Shown in pieces: positions 15,113-24,961 of a stretch of 32,585 nt of DNA. Numbering within the stretch: position 1 is the stretch's first letter; every line of letters begins with the position of its first letter. Origin of the DNA: Mucilaginibacter flavidus (lineage in GTDB: Bacteria > Bacteroidota > Bacteroidia > Sphingobacteriales > Sphingobacteriaceae); contig NZ_JAMXOE010000040.1 of the NCBI RefSeq assembly GCF_024055575.1, positions 1-32,585 of the forward strand. The letters are read 5' to 3'. The notes below the pieces were generated by a model that worked only from the letters and a program-made list of their open reading frames with translations, made no database searches and was not told where the DNA came from. Made by a program: the position numbers and the translations under genes.

Positions 15113-18100
15113 ATGACACTCCAGGAGATATTCGATATAATAAGTGCAAACATTGCCGCAAATAATGGGACGTTAAAACTCGCACCCAATACTATCTCAT
15201 CTCCCGAGATAACAGATTTGTTTGATAAATATTTACTTGATGCCGACCTGGTAATTGATGCCGCTGTGCCCTTATTAAACAGCGGGAGCGTAACGGTTAA
15301 GGGAAACGGCAATTCGCTGATATTTTTTGATACTAATATTAATTCCCTGGTATTTACTGTTACTGACGGCGTTCCGTCGATGACTGTGGAAGCGGATGCC
15401 ATTATAAAGGATGAAGGCGGCTGGACTTTCGGGAAAAGCTTCCCGGTGTTGATGTTTGGCAACTGGAGTGGTTTTTATGACCCGGGAGACCCCAAAAAGT
15501 GGATACAATACATTTTTTTCGATAGCGCGCACTTTTCGCTTACGGCAACCGGCCTTGTATTTTCAGGTTTTCTTAAGCTCGATAGCTTCCTTAGTGCTTT
15601 GGCGGGCTTATTTAACGCCGAAGTGATTGAGGTTAAGGGCGGGATAACCCTAAATAAAGGCGAAGATGGCTATATAGTTGATACAAATACCGTTGTGCCC
15701 GAAATGCGGCTTATTGGTAAAATTGGAACGGTTGAAATTAAGTTAGGCTCATTCCCGGTATTTACACTGGAGTTTTCTATGAACGCGTCGGCTTATATTA
15801 TCGATAGGGGCGACGATAAAGGCAAACCCGTGCCGGCGCTCGAAATACTTATCGAAACTACCATACCAATAAACAACGACACGATAGGCGTAGCAGCAGT
15901 AATTGGTACACAATCGGAATTACTTATTATGCGGGCCATACTCCCCGACAGCATGGATGTTGGTATAGCCGAGCTGATTTCGTTGGCAAACGATGAGAAC
16001 TTATTGGCGGTAATGCCATCAAACATACCCGTAATTAACGATTTTGTACTGAAGGACTGGCAGCTCACATTTAATACCTCGCAAAAAACGTTATCCCAGG
16101 TTTCTATTCAAGTGGGCACCAGGGCCGATTACAGTTGGGCCATTATTCCCGGCTATATCACCTTAAAATCGGTGGATTTGGTGTTCGGGATGACTTACGT
16201 GAATAAAATATTTAGCCCTTCGCTTGCAATTGAAGGTGTCATTACCCTCGGTACGGGGCCGTCGGCTGTAAACTTTATCATATCTGCCGCATTCCCAAGC
16301 TATGTATTTATGGGTGCGCTTGACCCGGAAACCCCTGTGGACTTAAAAGGCATAGTGGCTTACTTTTTAGGGGATACCGTTGCGAATAGCTTGCCGAACA
16401 CCCTTGAGCTCGGTGTTTTAGAAATAGCCGTCGATCCTAAAAATAGCACCTATTCGCTGGAGACCGCGCTTACTACGGACATGCAGATACCTGTGATACT
16501 GACCACAATTGTAGTAAGGACGGTTTCATTCAACATAAGTTACGTAGCCGGGTTGCCAAGCGGCAGCATTACGGGCGAGTTCCAGGTAGGCACGGGCGAC
16601 GAAGCACCGTTCCTGTTTGTTACTGCTGAATACGCCGGCGAAGAAGACACCTGGGTATTTAGCGGCGGATTAAAGGATGGCAGCACTATAAAGTTAAAAC
16701 AGCTGATAGATACCTATTTGCCGGTTGAATATCACAAATTCAATCCGTTCGATATTACCATTACCACACTGTTTGCATCGTTTACCCAGGCCCCGCCGGC
16801 AACACCGGGCAATGAAGATGGCGCCGAAAATACTTACAACTTTAAACTGGGAGCAGAGTGGAAGTTAGACCTTGGCTTGTCGAGTCCGTTTATTATTACC
16901 GGGCTTACCGAAATCGCCTATAAAAAATCATTAACCAGTTCGCCTTATGCGGGCTTTATAGAGGGCGCGTTGAACTTTGGCAACATAAACGTAGGCGCAC
17001 GGGTTGATTTTAGAGATGCATATAACGACTATACTTTCTTCTTTAACGGCTTCGAGGCCAAGCTTACTCAAAACGCCGAGAAGGACAGCATTATTTGTTT
17101 TAAGTTTACCGACGACTCAACACTTGGCAGCCTCATTGAATTGCTGATAAACGCAGCTACCGGCCAAAGTATTACCCTGCCGTCGCCATGGAATGTGATG
17201 AATAATATCAGGATGAGAGATTTTGGTTTCTCATTCAACATCACCAAAAATAAAATTGGCTTTACCTGTCCGATAGGTATCAACTTAGGCTTTATCGATA
17301 TTAAAAAAATTACGCTTTACTATACTTATTTCCCGAACGATCCGAACAAGGAAGGAATTGTGGAAATTCAAATTACAGAGGGTTCATTCCTTGGCGGCGC
17401 GTTGCCGCTACCCGGGCCGTGGGATGTAGCCAAGCCCGAGACAGCCCCTGCAGTACCGGGCCAGGGCGAAAACCTTTTCCGTTTAGAGTTTTTGGGTATG
17501 GGCCAGCACGTGTCGTTAATCGACCCCAAATCACCAAATTCGGTATCCGAGGCGATAACTATGCTGAAGGATTCGTTTGAAAGTGATAAAAAAGACCCTG
17601 ATCCAACTAACCCGATTGACGGCACCAAGCTTAAATTTAACAGTTCGAGCAATTGGCTCATCGGCTCGCAGTTTGTAATTGTAGATACCTTCGCCATCGG
17701 CATCGTATTCTTCGACCCGGACCTGTATGGATTATCGATTTATGTTGACGGGCCGAAAGCAAAAGTTTTCCAGGGCCTTAAGTTCGAGATACTTTATAAA
17801 AAGGTAACTGATACGGTAGGCGTTTACCAGGTTTACCTGAAACTACCGGATGCTATCAGGCAGATAGATTTTGGCACCGTATCGGTAACATTGCCAAGCA
17901 TCAAAATATACATCTACACCAACGGCGACTTCAAGATCGACTTCGGCTTCCCGCTTAATGATGACTTCTCTGAATCATTCGGCCTGCAGTTGCTGCCGTT
18001 CATCGGTTCCGGTGGTTTCTATTTCGGTGTATTGAGCGCCGAAACAGCGGAGACAGTACCTGCATCAACCATCGGGAACTTTAGCCCGGTAATTGTATTT

Positions 18101-21100
18101 GGTGTGGGCTTGCGCGTGGGTGTGGGTAAAGAAATAAACAAAGGCATACTAAAGGCTGGGATAAGCATAGTGGTGCAGGGCCTGCTGGAAGGCACCTTTG
18201 CCTCATTTAATTATTACGATGGTAATAAGGACGATATAACCTATTACTATGTGCTGGGCAAAATATCCATTGTTGGCCATGTGTACGGCGCTATCGATTT
18301 CCTGATCATCTCGGCCGAAGTTGACCTGAAAGTTTTTGTGAGCGCACGCATTGTTTTTGAAAGCTATGAGCCTATATTAATTACGCTGTCTGCCGGTGTA
18401 AGCGTATCGGTAAAAGTGCGCATAAACCTGGGCTTCTTTAAAATAACTATCGGCTTATCGTTCTCAACCACTATCGAGTTCTCATTCACCATTGGCAAAC
18501 GCGAACTCAAGCCGTGGAATGCCAAAGGCTTATATGCTGCCCATTTCAGGGAGCTGCCCCTGCTCGCGCTGGACGAAGAAACGGAATGTTTGTTTCTACC
18601 GGTAATGAACTGGCTGCCAATAATCCCGGTAACAAAAGTCGACCTTGAAATAATTTACATCCCGCAGTTTACTGTTGCAACCGACGAAGGCTCAACCGAA
18701 CAAAAGGCGCGTGCCGTGGCCATGCTTTACCTGGAAAGTGCAATCGATCAACCGACTACCAGGCAACAGCGTTTAATAAACGGCGCGATAGAAGAAGTTG
18801 ATTATCCGTTCACAAAGTTTGCCAAAGGTGCGTTTTTATGGGTATTGGGCGCTTACTTCAATAAAACCACCGAAGGCATACCTGTCGACACCATTTTGGC
18901 GCAGGAAATAACGATAGCAAACCTTGAAGAAATTATTTGCTACTTCTCGCAAGACGACCTGGTTGAACCGTTCTCGGTGGAGCAGATATTCACCTTTATG
19001 GAGAATTATCTGAATGCCACCATTATAACACCGGCACGCACTACCCAGGTTGTTGCCGAAAAGACAGTAAGCGTACTGCCGATTTTACCAAACCTGGTAT
19101 TTGAAACCCCGGCATGCGAGATTTATTTCGACAATAAGCAGGCGAAATATACCTACGACCAGGAACAACTGCGTTTGATACATGCTTATTTCAAAGCGCT
19201 GTCGGTGCGCAACACAGGGGCCGATACTAAACAACCTGGCCGGTTATCGGCTGACGAAGAAAAGCAATCGCTGGCCACTTTTATGCTGATTGATTATATC
19301 GCCCTTTTAGCCAAAGAAAGCTCACAAAAAGGCATCGACCGGTTAACCACTATGGTTGTACCTGTTGATGAAGGCGACAGCTTCGAAAGCATAGTTGCCA
19401 ATAATCCTCATTTTGGTATCTCGGCAATTGAGTTGGCGCATGCAAACCGCACGCGCAAACTTAGCGTTAACGTTGGGCTTAATCTGAAAAGAGTACCCTA
19501 TACCGTAAGGCATAATGATACGCTGCATTCAATTAGCAAACGGTTTAATGTTGGGCACAATGAAATATTGCAGGCCAATATTTTCCTGAGAGAACAAGTT
19601 GTGGACCCTTGCCTGCCCACCGGCCAGCTGATGCAAACAAGCGAAAGGCTGTTTGGCGCTGATGAAAACAATCAATTTATTGCCGGCGAGCGGATATTTA
19701 TACCGAATGTAAAGTACACCACATCGGCAAACGAACACGAAACCTTGCTTTCAGTAGCGAACAAACATGGCATTGATGTGCTCGACTTGATTGCCGAAAA
19801 TATAGGGGTAGCCGGGCTGTTACCACATCAAAGCAAAATACTGGTGCCGTTTGTCGAGAAAATAACGGTTTCCGACCTGATTAAAGCCATGGAAGAAAAC
19901 CATGATTTTGAGCACCTGTCGGGCTTATCGGCCAATATAATGTTGCAGGGCCTAAGGGTGCCACTGCCTGAAGAAAATTCGGCTATCGGAAAACCGGAAG
20001 CCATGTACAAAGTGTCGGGACAGCAAATTGATGCCTCAAAACTTGTGGAAGGTGATAAGCTTAACCTGAAATTGCCTGACTCGCTCCCATGGCTCAGTTT
20101 AGGTACACCGGGCGGCACCGAACTGCCGTTTACCCTTTTAGGGGTTGATATCGGCGCATTGCAGGACCTGCAAAAAGCGAAGTTAAAACCTGTTATTGTT
20201 GAACTGAAAGCCAGCGACCTTTTCAGGGTGCAGCCGCGTAAGTTTAGCTTGCCAAGCAACATTACCTGGGCCTTACCGGTAGCTATGTCATTGATGAATG
20301 GCGATAACCTGTTGCAGGATAACATCGACCCATCGATTTGGATGTTTAAAAACAGCCTGCAAGCCTTGTTAAGCGGCTACGATGCCATTGCACCTAAAGT
20401 TAGCCTGCTAAAACAAGTGCAGGAAACCCAGACGAGGACCGCCAAACCGGTGCCTATAAATGATTACACATGGTCTACCAAAATTGATGTAAGGTTAAGG
20501 CAGGTAAGATCGAGCGAGGACCCTGCCAAACTGATGCCGAATGTATACGAGTTGCACGGCATCGACCCGGCATCGATGAGCTTGCTGCAAAACCTGATCG
20601 AATACCACGCGGCCAATCCGGGCAATACCATCATCAACCAAATTGATATCCTGTATTCAAAAGACCCTGCACAGGACGGGCAGAAAGAACCGCCAAGTGG
20701 TTTACGGTCTGACAGTATTGCCAATACCAGCATGTATTTGCTGCAAACAAATCTTTCGACCCTCTCAAATCCGCCTCAACTGGCAAGCGCCAGGGCTTTG
20801 GGAGCGATACCGGGTATGCAGGACAACCTGTTAGGTATGAGTCAATTGGAATTCGTGACCTACATGTGGGAATCGGCGATTGTCGGCACCGGCGGGTATT
20901 ATTTATACTACCTGGTTAAAGATAGCAAGAACGGCCTGCCCGATTATTTATTTAACGGTGATACCGATGTGACTATTTCGGTAGTAATTACTTACGATAT
21001 AACCAATAACGTGCTGCATAATTTCCTTAACAGCGTGATTATAAGGGAGCCAATTAATATTCAGGACGAAATATTATACATTGAAACCCTGGCACAAACG

Positions 21101-24100
21101 GTTACAGGCGTAACAATGGCGGAAGGCGACACATTACAGGCCTTTGCCAGGCGTTACAGTACTACCGTTGGAGAAATTGCCGTACAGAACAAAAAATCCC
21201 ATTTCAGGCAAAATATGAGGCTTGCAATTCCGGTAAGCCAGGCAAATACTGCGCAAAACGGGCACCTCACCGCAGCAGCAGAGAGCCTGGAAATACTGGC
21301 AGAGAAATACGGCGTAAGCATTATTTCGCTTGCCCATGCCAATAAACACCAACCGCAGCTATTCGAAGCGCCGTTGACTTTCGATACCCGTATAGAAGTG
21401 AAAGTGGCCACCGTTCCGCCTGGAAATATCGGTTTCACCATGAAGCGGAAAGGTCCGGGAGCAGTTACAGCGTCAACCGATGCTGAGCAAAACCTGCAGG
21501 AGCTTTATAACCTATTGGGCTACAACATCGCCAAAAATGATGATTTTGATGAAGCAGTCTCCGGCCTTCCGGCTGCCCCTGGCGATAATAACCCGCCGCC
21601 TCCAAATGATTTAGACGAACCAATGCGCCCAACCGGCGTTACCGACGAGGATATGCCATACAACCGTATTTTGCCGGTGTATCCTTTCGTAAAAACCGTG
21701 GTGACGGACGCCTCATCGGACGATTTGCCGCCCGAAAAGGAAGACCCGTATCGTGCAGTTGGCAAAACCGTGCAGATCGATATGCGCTGGCAGGATATCT
21801 TCGGTAACCTCACATCGTTCCAAAATATCCCTGATCCGGGGCCTGCAATACTGCCGGATATAACCGTAGGTTACACCGATCCGGTTATTGGCCTTAGCCT
21901 TTTCCCAAGTGTTTCGGCATCGTACGTTGTGGATAAGCCGGAAGGTGGTTCAACTAACCTGTACATCACGCTGGCGTTTAACCCTACCAATTATTTGCCG
22001 GTTGAAAGCGCTGCTGAAGTGGCATGGAAAAAACGCGCCGAAGCCGACCGCGGGACTTATGTGCAAATTTATTACCAGCTCATACAGGAGGATATGAAGG
22101 TTATCATATCAAACTCGCTTGAGGGCGACACAGGTCTTGCGGCAATCGAAACAGACCCTAAGGCGGTGTTGATAAACATGGTAATAGCCATTTACCAATA
22201 CCTCGGCGAAATTTTAAAACCAGGCGCGGACCCTTACGTGTTCTACACTGTTGAAGAAGGTGATACGCTGGAAAAGATAGCGACCAAATACGATACAACC
22301 CCGCAGAATATCCGCATGGCCAATCCTTCAATACCCGCCGATGGAAAACTCAAAGAGGGCGAGGTAATCATTGTGCCTTTGGTTACCATACCGGCCAACC
22401 AGATAATTGAAAGCCCGGTAAGCGACACCAATCCGCTGGCCTTGTTTGCGCTGGTTACCAAGCTGAAACTTGCTCGCGAGTTAGACCTTGTTGACGATGG
22501 TTTTAAGGATGAACCTTCGGTGCTTTTTTCAACCTCGGTGCTTGGCCCTAACCTCACAAAGGATAATTCCGCAAGTTCCGGCGGGCCTGGTAGCGCCATT
22601 ACGATACAGGAGTTTGCCCAAAAACTGCAAGCAGCATTCCCCGAACTGAAAGCAGCTTCGGGTATGCCTAAATTGGGAACGGAAGACAATAGCCCGATTG
22701 ATATTTGGGTGGCCAGGTTTAATGACAGTGCTACCGGAATCCAGTTCTCCATCCCGGATGTTGGCAACCCGTATTACTTTGCGTTGCTGCCGCTGGCAAC
22801 CCACCTGCTATCGCGCGATATGGTTAAGATATATCCTTACCATACAGGTACCCCGATATCAGACGAAACACCGGTTGAGTCGGCCTTTAACGGTATAGAT
22901 ATTGAAAAGATGGCCCAAACATGTTTGGCCGCTATAGACATATTCCTGCAAGCCGATTTTTCGATACCCGCCTGGCAAATTGAAAATACTATCGACAAAC
23001 CATTAAGCGGTAGCGGGGCAGGGGCAATACTGCATCCGTATCAATACGTAATAAATGCCAAGAAGGACCTTGCCGACAATATTGTTAAACACATAGCCAC
23101 TGTGCTTGCCGAAGACAACGAGCCCGATAATGGCAATATGACAAATGCTGCGGAACGGCTAAGGCAGGAACTGCTCATTAGTCTCTCAAATGCATACAGC
23201 ATCGATACCGTGCTGCAGTTTAACGTGGAGGTGACGTCGCCATATAATGATCCCGACGTTATAGCGCCGAACCTGTTTGGTAAAGTGTTGGATCCGAATG
23301 ATACTACACAGGCCGACCAAAAGGCCTATGCGTTTTCAACCACGCGCTTCTCGCTCGAAAAATCTGACCTAAGTGGCGGTAAGCAATCGTACCTGACTAT
23401 CCTGTTCAATTCTAAAAAAGACAATGACCTGCATGGCGAAAGCAGTTTCTTTGGGATCGACCTGCAATACGAGATCAATTCGATTGAACATGATATACAA
23501 AATGTCGATAGCATAAAAGGCTATAAGGCATCATCGTGGCTAACGTTTATTCTTCCGTTTGATGATGCTGATACCGGGCTGGGCAACTTGAAGATACCTA
23601 TCCCGCTGCGGGCCTATCCAACAGCGCCGTCGCTTACCGGGCAAACCTTTAAATCGGTTGCTGATGCCGCCGGACTGATTGAAAATGCTGCGCCTGTTGA
23701 AGATAAATTGTTGGAAGCCAAAGAATGGAATTATACCTATACGTATGATTACCTGAGGGCACAGCAGGATACTATCAATACTGATATAATTCTTAATGTT
23801 CCGTCGCAATCGTTAATGAATGCCCGCTTTGCCGACGATGAAGACCCTGACCTGTTTGCGGCTTTACTGCAATTCTCGAACGCTTACCCCGGCATACAGC
23901 GGGATTTCAACGAGTTCCTGCTCGACCAGTCGAACCCTGATTATGCGTACACAGCAATGCAGTCGTTCGCCTGGCTGGTAAAACGCGTGGCGACCGCATG
24001 GGGCAAATGGGAAGAAAACAGGCAGCTATACGCCGATGCAAGTACCGGCGAGGTAAATTACAAGTACGAGATAGTGGAAAGCGGGATAGTAATTGATGAA

Positions 24101-24925
24101 CAAAATGCACTCTTGATTTCAGTTACGCCGCGGCCCGGTACAAAATACAAGCTGCCTTATGTAAAAATTGAAGGCTTTATTACCCATCCGGTTGATAACA
24201 CGGAAGAGCTTAAAAGCTTTGCCTATTATACCATGGTTGATGGTAAAAAGAAATATCTGTCGCCCGATGATGGCCGTAAAATAACGCAGCGTATAATCGG
24301 GTACGATAAATTCAATATCATTAACGAAGAAAATATATGGTCGGGGATTGCAATAACACGTAATAAAATACTGGTTCCGGGAATAAAGACCAACGAGGAA
24401 TTTATTTACACAACACCAACCATACGTTTTGTAAGCGTACTTACGCCGCTGCTGGACCCTAATATTGAGATTAACATAGCGGACTATACATCCGAACCAG
24501 CCAAACAACCGTTGCAGTTATACTTAAGCAATTTCCTGCAAGCCCTGTTTGCGGAGTTGATTGATGAAACAACAACAAGGCAGATTAAAATAGGCAGCAG
24601 CTATGTTTATGATATACAGGAAAATATCCCGGGATTAAGCGCCGAGATACCGATAAGCATTTCAACTCCCTACAATTTTGAGATACCGGCTGATTGGGAT
24701 AATACCTTATGCCCCGCAAAGCCCGGCGACATCACGCCCGAAAGTCCGTTTGTATGCCAGCTGACTGCGTTGCTGCAAAACTGGTTTGCCGGGAATACAC
24801 CGGTTACAACTAATGCAAAATTCAGGTTTGATATTCAACTATTCTCGGGGCTTTCAAACACCCAGTTGCCGGTGCTGAGGATACGCAATTTGTACCTGGA
24901 AGAAAAAAATATTAAATGGATCTAA
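15113..24925 (+). CDS. Giant (3270 residues) beta-repeat protein with about six LysM-like modules
   Basis: This is the largest gene of the window. There is no signal peptide (MTLQEIFDIISANIAA). Residues about 1-1140 are beta-rich, with recurring modules of 110-150 residues. Each pairs a G-x-I-x-L strand with a hydrophobic strand and a helix; LPSPWNV (about 690) and LPGPWDV (about 766) are echoes of each other. Residues about 845-1140 resemble the uncharacterised DUF6603 type (LPSIKIYIYTNGDFKIDFGFPLN, GSGGFYFGVLSAE) and end in amphipathic strands (SVKVRINLGFFKITIGLSF). LysM-like modules lie at about 1415-1460, 1460-1535 (YTVRHNDTLHSISKRFNV), 1535-1580, 1998-2040 (EGDTLQAFARRYSTT), 2050-2105 and 2377-2425 (YTVEEGDTLEKIATKYDTT). 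The last 850 residues are again mixed alpha/beta. LysM binds GlcNAc-containing glycans such as peptidoglycan. DUF6603 is a suggestion from memory, not a search result. Confidence 0.9.
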   Translation: MTLQEIFDIISANIAANNGTLKLAPNTISSPEITDLFDKYLLDADLVIDAAVPLLNSGSVTVKGNGNSLIFFDTNINSLVFTVTDGVPSMTVEADAIIKDEGGWTFGKSFPVLMFGNWSGFYDPGDPKKWIQYIFFDSAHFSLTATGLVFSGFLKLDSFLSALAGLFNAEVIEVKGGITLNKGEDGYIVDTNTVVPEMRLIGKIGTVEIKLGSFPVFTLEFSMNASAYIIDRGDDKGKPVPALEILIETTIPINNDTIGVAAVIGTQSELLIMRAILPDSMDVGIAELISLANDENLLAVMPSNIPVINDFVLKDWQLTFNTSQKTLSQVSIQVGTRADYSWAIIPGYITLKSVDLVFGMTYVNKIFSPSLAIEGVITLGTGPSAVNFIISAAFPSYVFMGALDPETPVDLKGIVAYFLGDTVANSLPNTLELGVLEIAVDPKNSTYSLETALTTDMQIPVILTTIVVRTVSFNISYVAGLPSGSITGEFQVGTGDEAPFLFVTAEYAGEEDTWVFSGGLKDGSTIKLKQLIDTYLPVEYHKFNPFDITITTLFASFTQAPPATPGNEDGAENTYNFKLGAEWKLDLGLSSPFIITGLTEIAYKKSLTSSPYAGFIEGALNFGNINVGARVDFRDAYNDYTFFFNGFEAKLTQNAEKDSIICFKFTDDSTLGSLIELLINAATGQSITLPSPWNVMNNIRMRDFGFSFNITKNKIGFTCPIGINLGFIDIKKITLYYTYFPNDPNKEGIVEIQITEGSFLGGALPLPGPWDVAKPETAPAVPGQGENLFRLEFLGMGQHVSLIDPKSPNSVSEAITMLKDSFESDKKDPDPTNPIDGTKLKFNSSSNWLIGSQFVIVDTFAIGIVFFDPDLYGLSIYVDGPKAKVFQGLKFEILYKKVTDTVGVYQVYLKLPDAIRQIDFGTVSVTLPSIKIYIYTNGDFKIDFGFPLNDDFSESFGLQLLPFIGSGGFYFGVLSAETAETVPASTIGNFSPVIVFGVGLRVGVGKEINKGILKAGISIVVQGLLEGTFASFNYYDGNKDDITYYYVLGKISIVGHVYGAIDFLIISAEVDLKVFVSARIVFESYEPILITLSAGVSVSVKVRINLGFFKITIGLSFSTTIEFSFTIGKRELKPWNAKGLYAAHFRELPLLALDEETECLFLPVMNWLPIIPVTKVDLEIIYIPQFTVATDEGSTEQKARAVAMLYLESAIDQPTTRQQRLINGAIEEVDYPFTKFAKGAFLWVLGAYFNKTTEGIPVDTILAQEITIANLEEIICYFSQDDLVEPFSVEQIFTFMENYLNATIITPARTTQVVAEKTVSVLPILPNLVFETPACEIYFDNKQAKYTYDQEQLRLIHAYFKALSVRNTGADTKQPGRLSADEEKQSLATFMLIDYIALLAKESSQKGIDRLTTMVVPVDEGDSFESIVANNPHFGISAIELAHANRTRKLSVNVGLNLKRVPYTVRHNDTLHSISKRFNVGHNEILQANIFLREQVVDPCLPTGQLMQTSERLFGADENNQFIAGERIFIPNVKYTTSANEHETLLSVANKHGIDVLDLIAENIGVAGLLPHQSKILVPFVEKITVSDLIKAMEENHDFEHLSGLSANIMLQGLRVPLPEENSAIGKPEAMYKVSGQQIDASKLVEGDKLNLKLPDSLPWLSLGTPGGTELPFTLLGVDIGALQDLQKAKLKPVIVELKASDLFRVQPRKFSLPSNITWALPVAMSLMNGDNLLQDNIDPSIWMFKNSLQALLSGYDAIAPKVSLLKQVQETQTRTAKPVPINDYTWSTKIDVRLRQVRSSEDPAKLMPNVYELHGIDPASMSLLQNLIEYHAANPGNTIINQIDILYSKDPAQDGQKEPPSGLRSDSIANTSMYLLQTNLSTLSNPPQLASARALGAIPGMQDNLLGMSQLEFVTYMWESAIVGTGGYYLYYLVKDSKNGLPDYLFNGDTDVTISVVITYDITNNVLHNFLNSVIIREPINIQDEILYIETLAQTVTGVTMAEGDTLQAFARRYSTTVGEIAVQNKKSHFRQNMRLAIPVSQANTAQNGHLTAAAESLEILAEKYGVSIISLAHANKHQPQLFEAPLTFDTRIEVKVATVPPGNIGFTMKRKGPGAVTASTDAEQNLQELYNLLGYNIAKNDDFDEAVSGLPAAPGDNNPPPPNDLDEPMRPTGVTDEDMPYNRILPVYPFVKTVVTDASSDDLPPEKEDPYRAVGKTVQIDMRWQDIFGNLTSFQNIPDPGPAILPDITVGYTDPVIGLSLFPSVSASYVVDKPEGGSTNLYITLAFNPTNYLPVESAAEVAWKKRAEADRGTYVQIYYQLIQEDMKVIISNSLEGDTGLAAIETDPKAVLINMVIAIYQYLGEILKPGADPYVFYTVEEGDTLEKIATKYDTTPQNIRMANPSIPADGKLKEGEVIIVPLVTIPANQIIESPVSDTNPLALFALVTKLKLARELDLVDDGFKDEPSVLFSTSVLGPNLTKDNSASSGGPGSAITIQEFAQKLQAAFPELKAASGMPKLGTEDNSPIDIWVARFNDSATGIQFSIPDVGNPYYFALLPLATHLLSRDMVKIYPYHTGTPISDETPVESAFNGIDIEKMAQTCLAAIDIFLQADFSIPAWQIENTIDKPLSGSGAGAILHPYQYVINAKKDLADNIVKHIATVLAEDNEPDNGNMTNAAERLRQELLISLSNAYSIDTVLQFNVEVTSPYNDPDVIAPNLFGKVLDPNDTTQADQKAYAFSTTRFSLEKSDLSGGKQSYLTILFNSKKDNDLHGESSFFGIDLQYEINSIEHDIQNVDSIKGYKASSWLTFILPFDDADTGLGNLKIPIPLRAYPTAPSLTGQTFKSVADAAGLIENAAPVEDKLLEAKEWNYTYTYDYLRAQQDTINTDIILNVPSQSLMNARFADDEDPDLFAALLQFSNAYPGIQRDFNEFLLDQSNPDYAYTAMQSFAWLVKRVATAWGKWEENRQLYADASTGEVNYKYEIVESGIVIDEQNALLISVTPRPGTKYKLPYVKIEGFITHPVDNTEELKSFAYYTMVDGKKKYLSPDDGRKITQRIIGYDKFNIINEENIWSGIAITRNKILVPGIKTNEEFIYTTPTIRFVSVLTPLLDPNIEINIADYTSEPAKQPLQLYLSNFLQALFAELIDETTTRQIKIGSSYVYDIQENIPGLSAEIPISISTPYNFEIPADWDNTLCPAKPGDITPESPFVCQLTALLQNWFAGNTPVTTNAKFRFDIQLFSGLSNTQLPVLRIRNLYLEEKNIKWI

Positions 24926-24961
24926 AATCTTCGTATTGATAAAATTGAAAATAAAGAAGCA

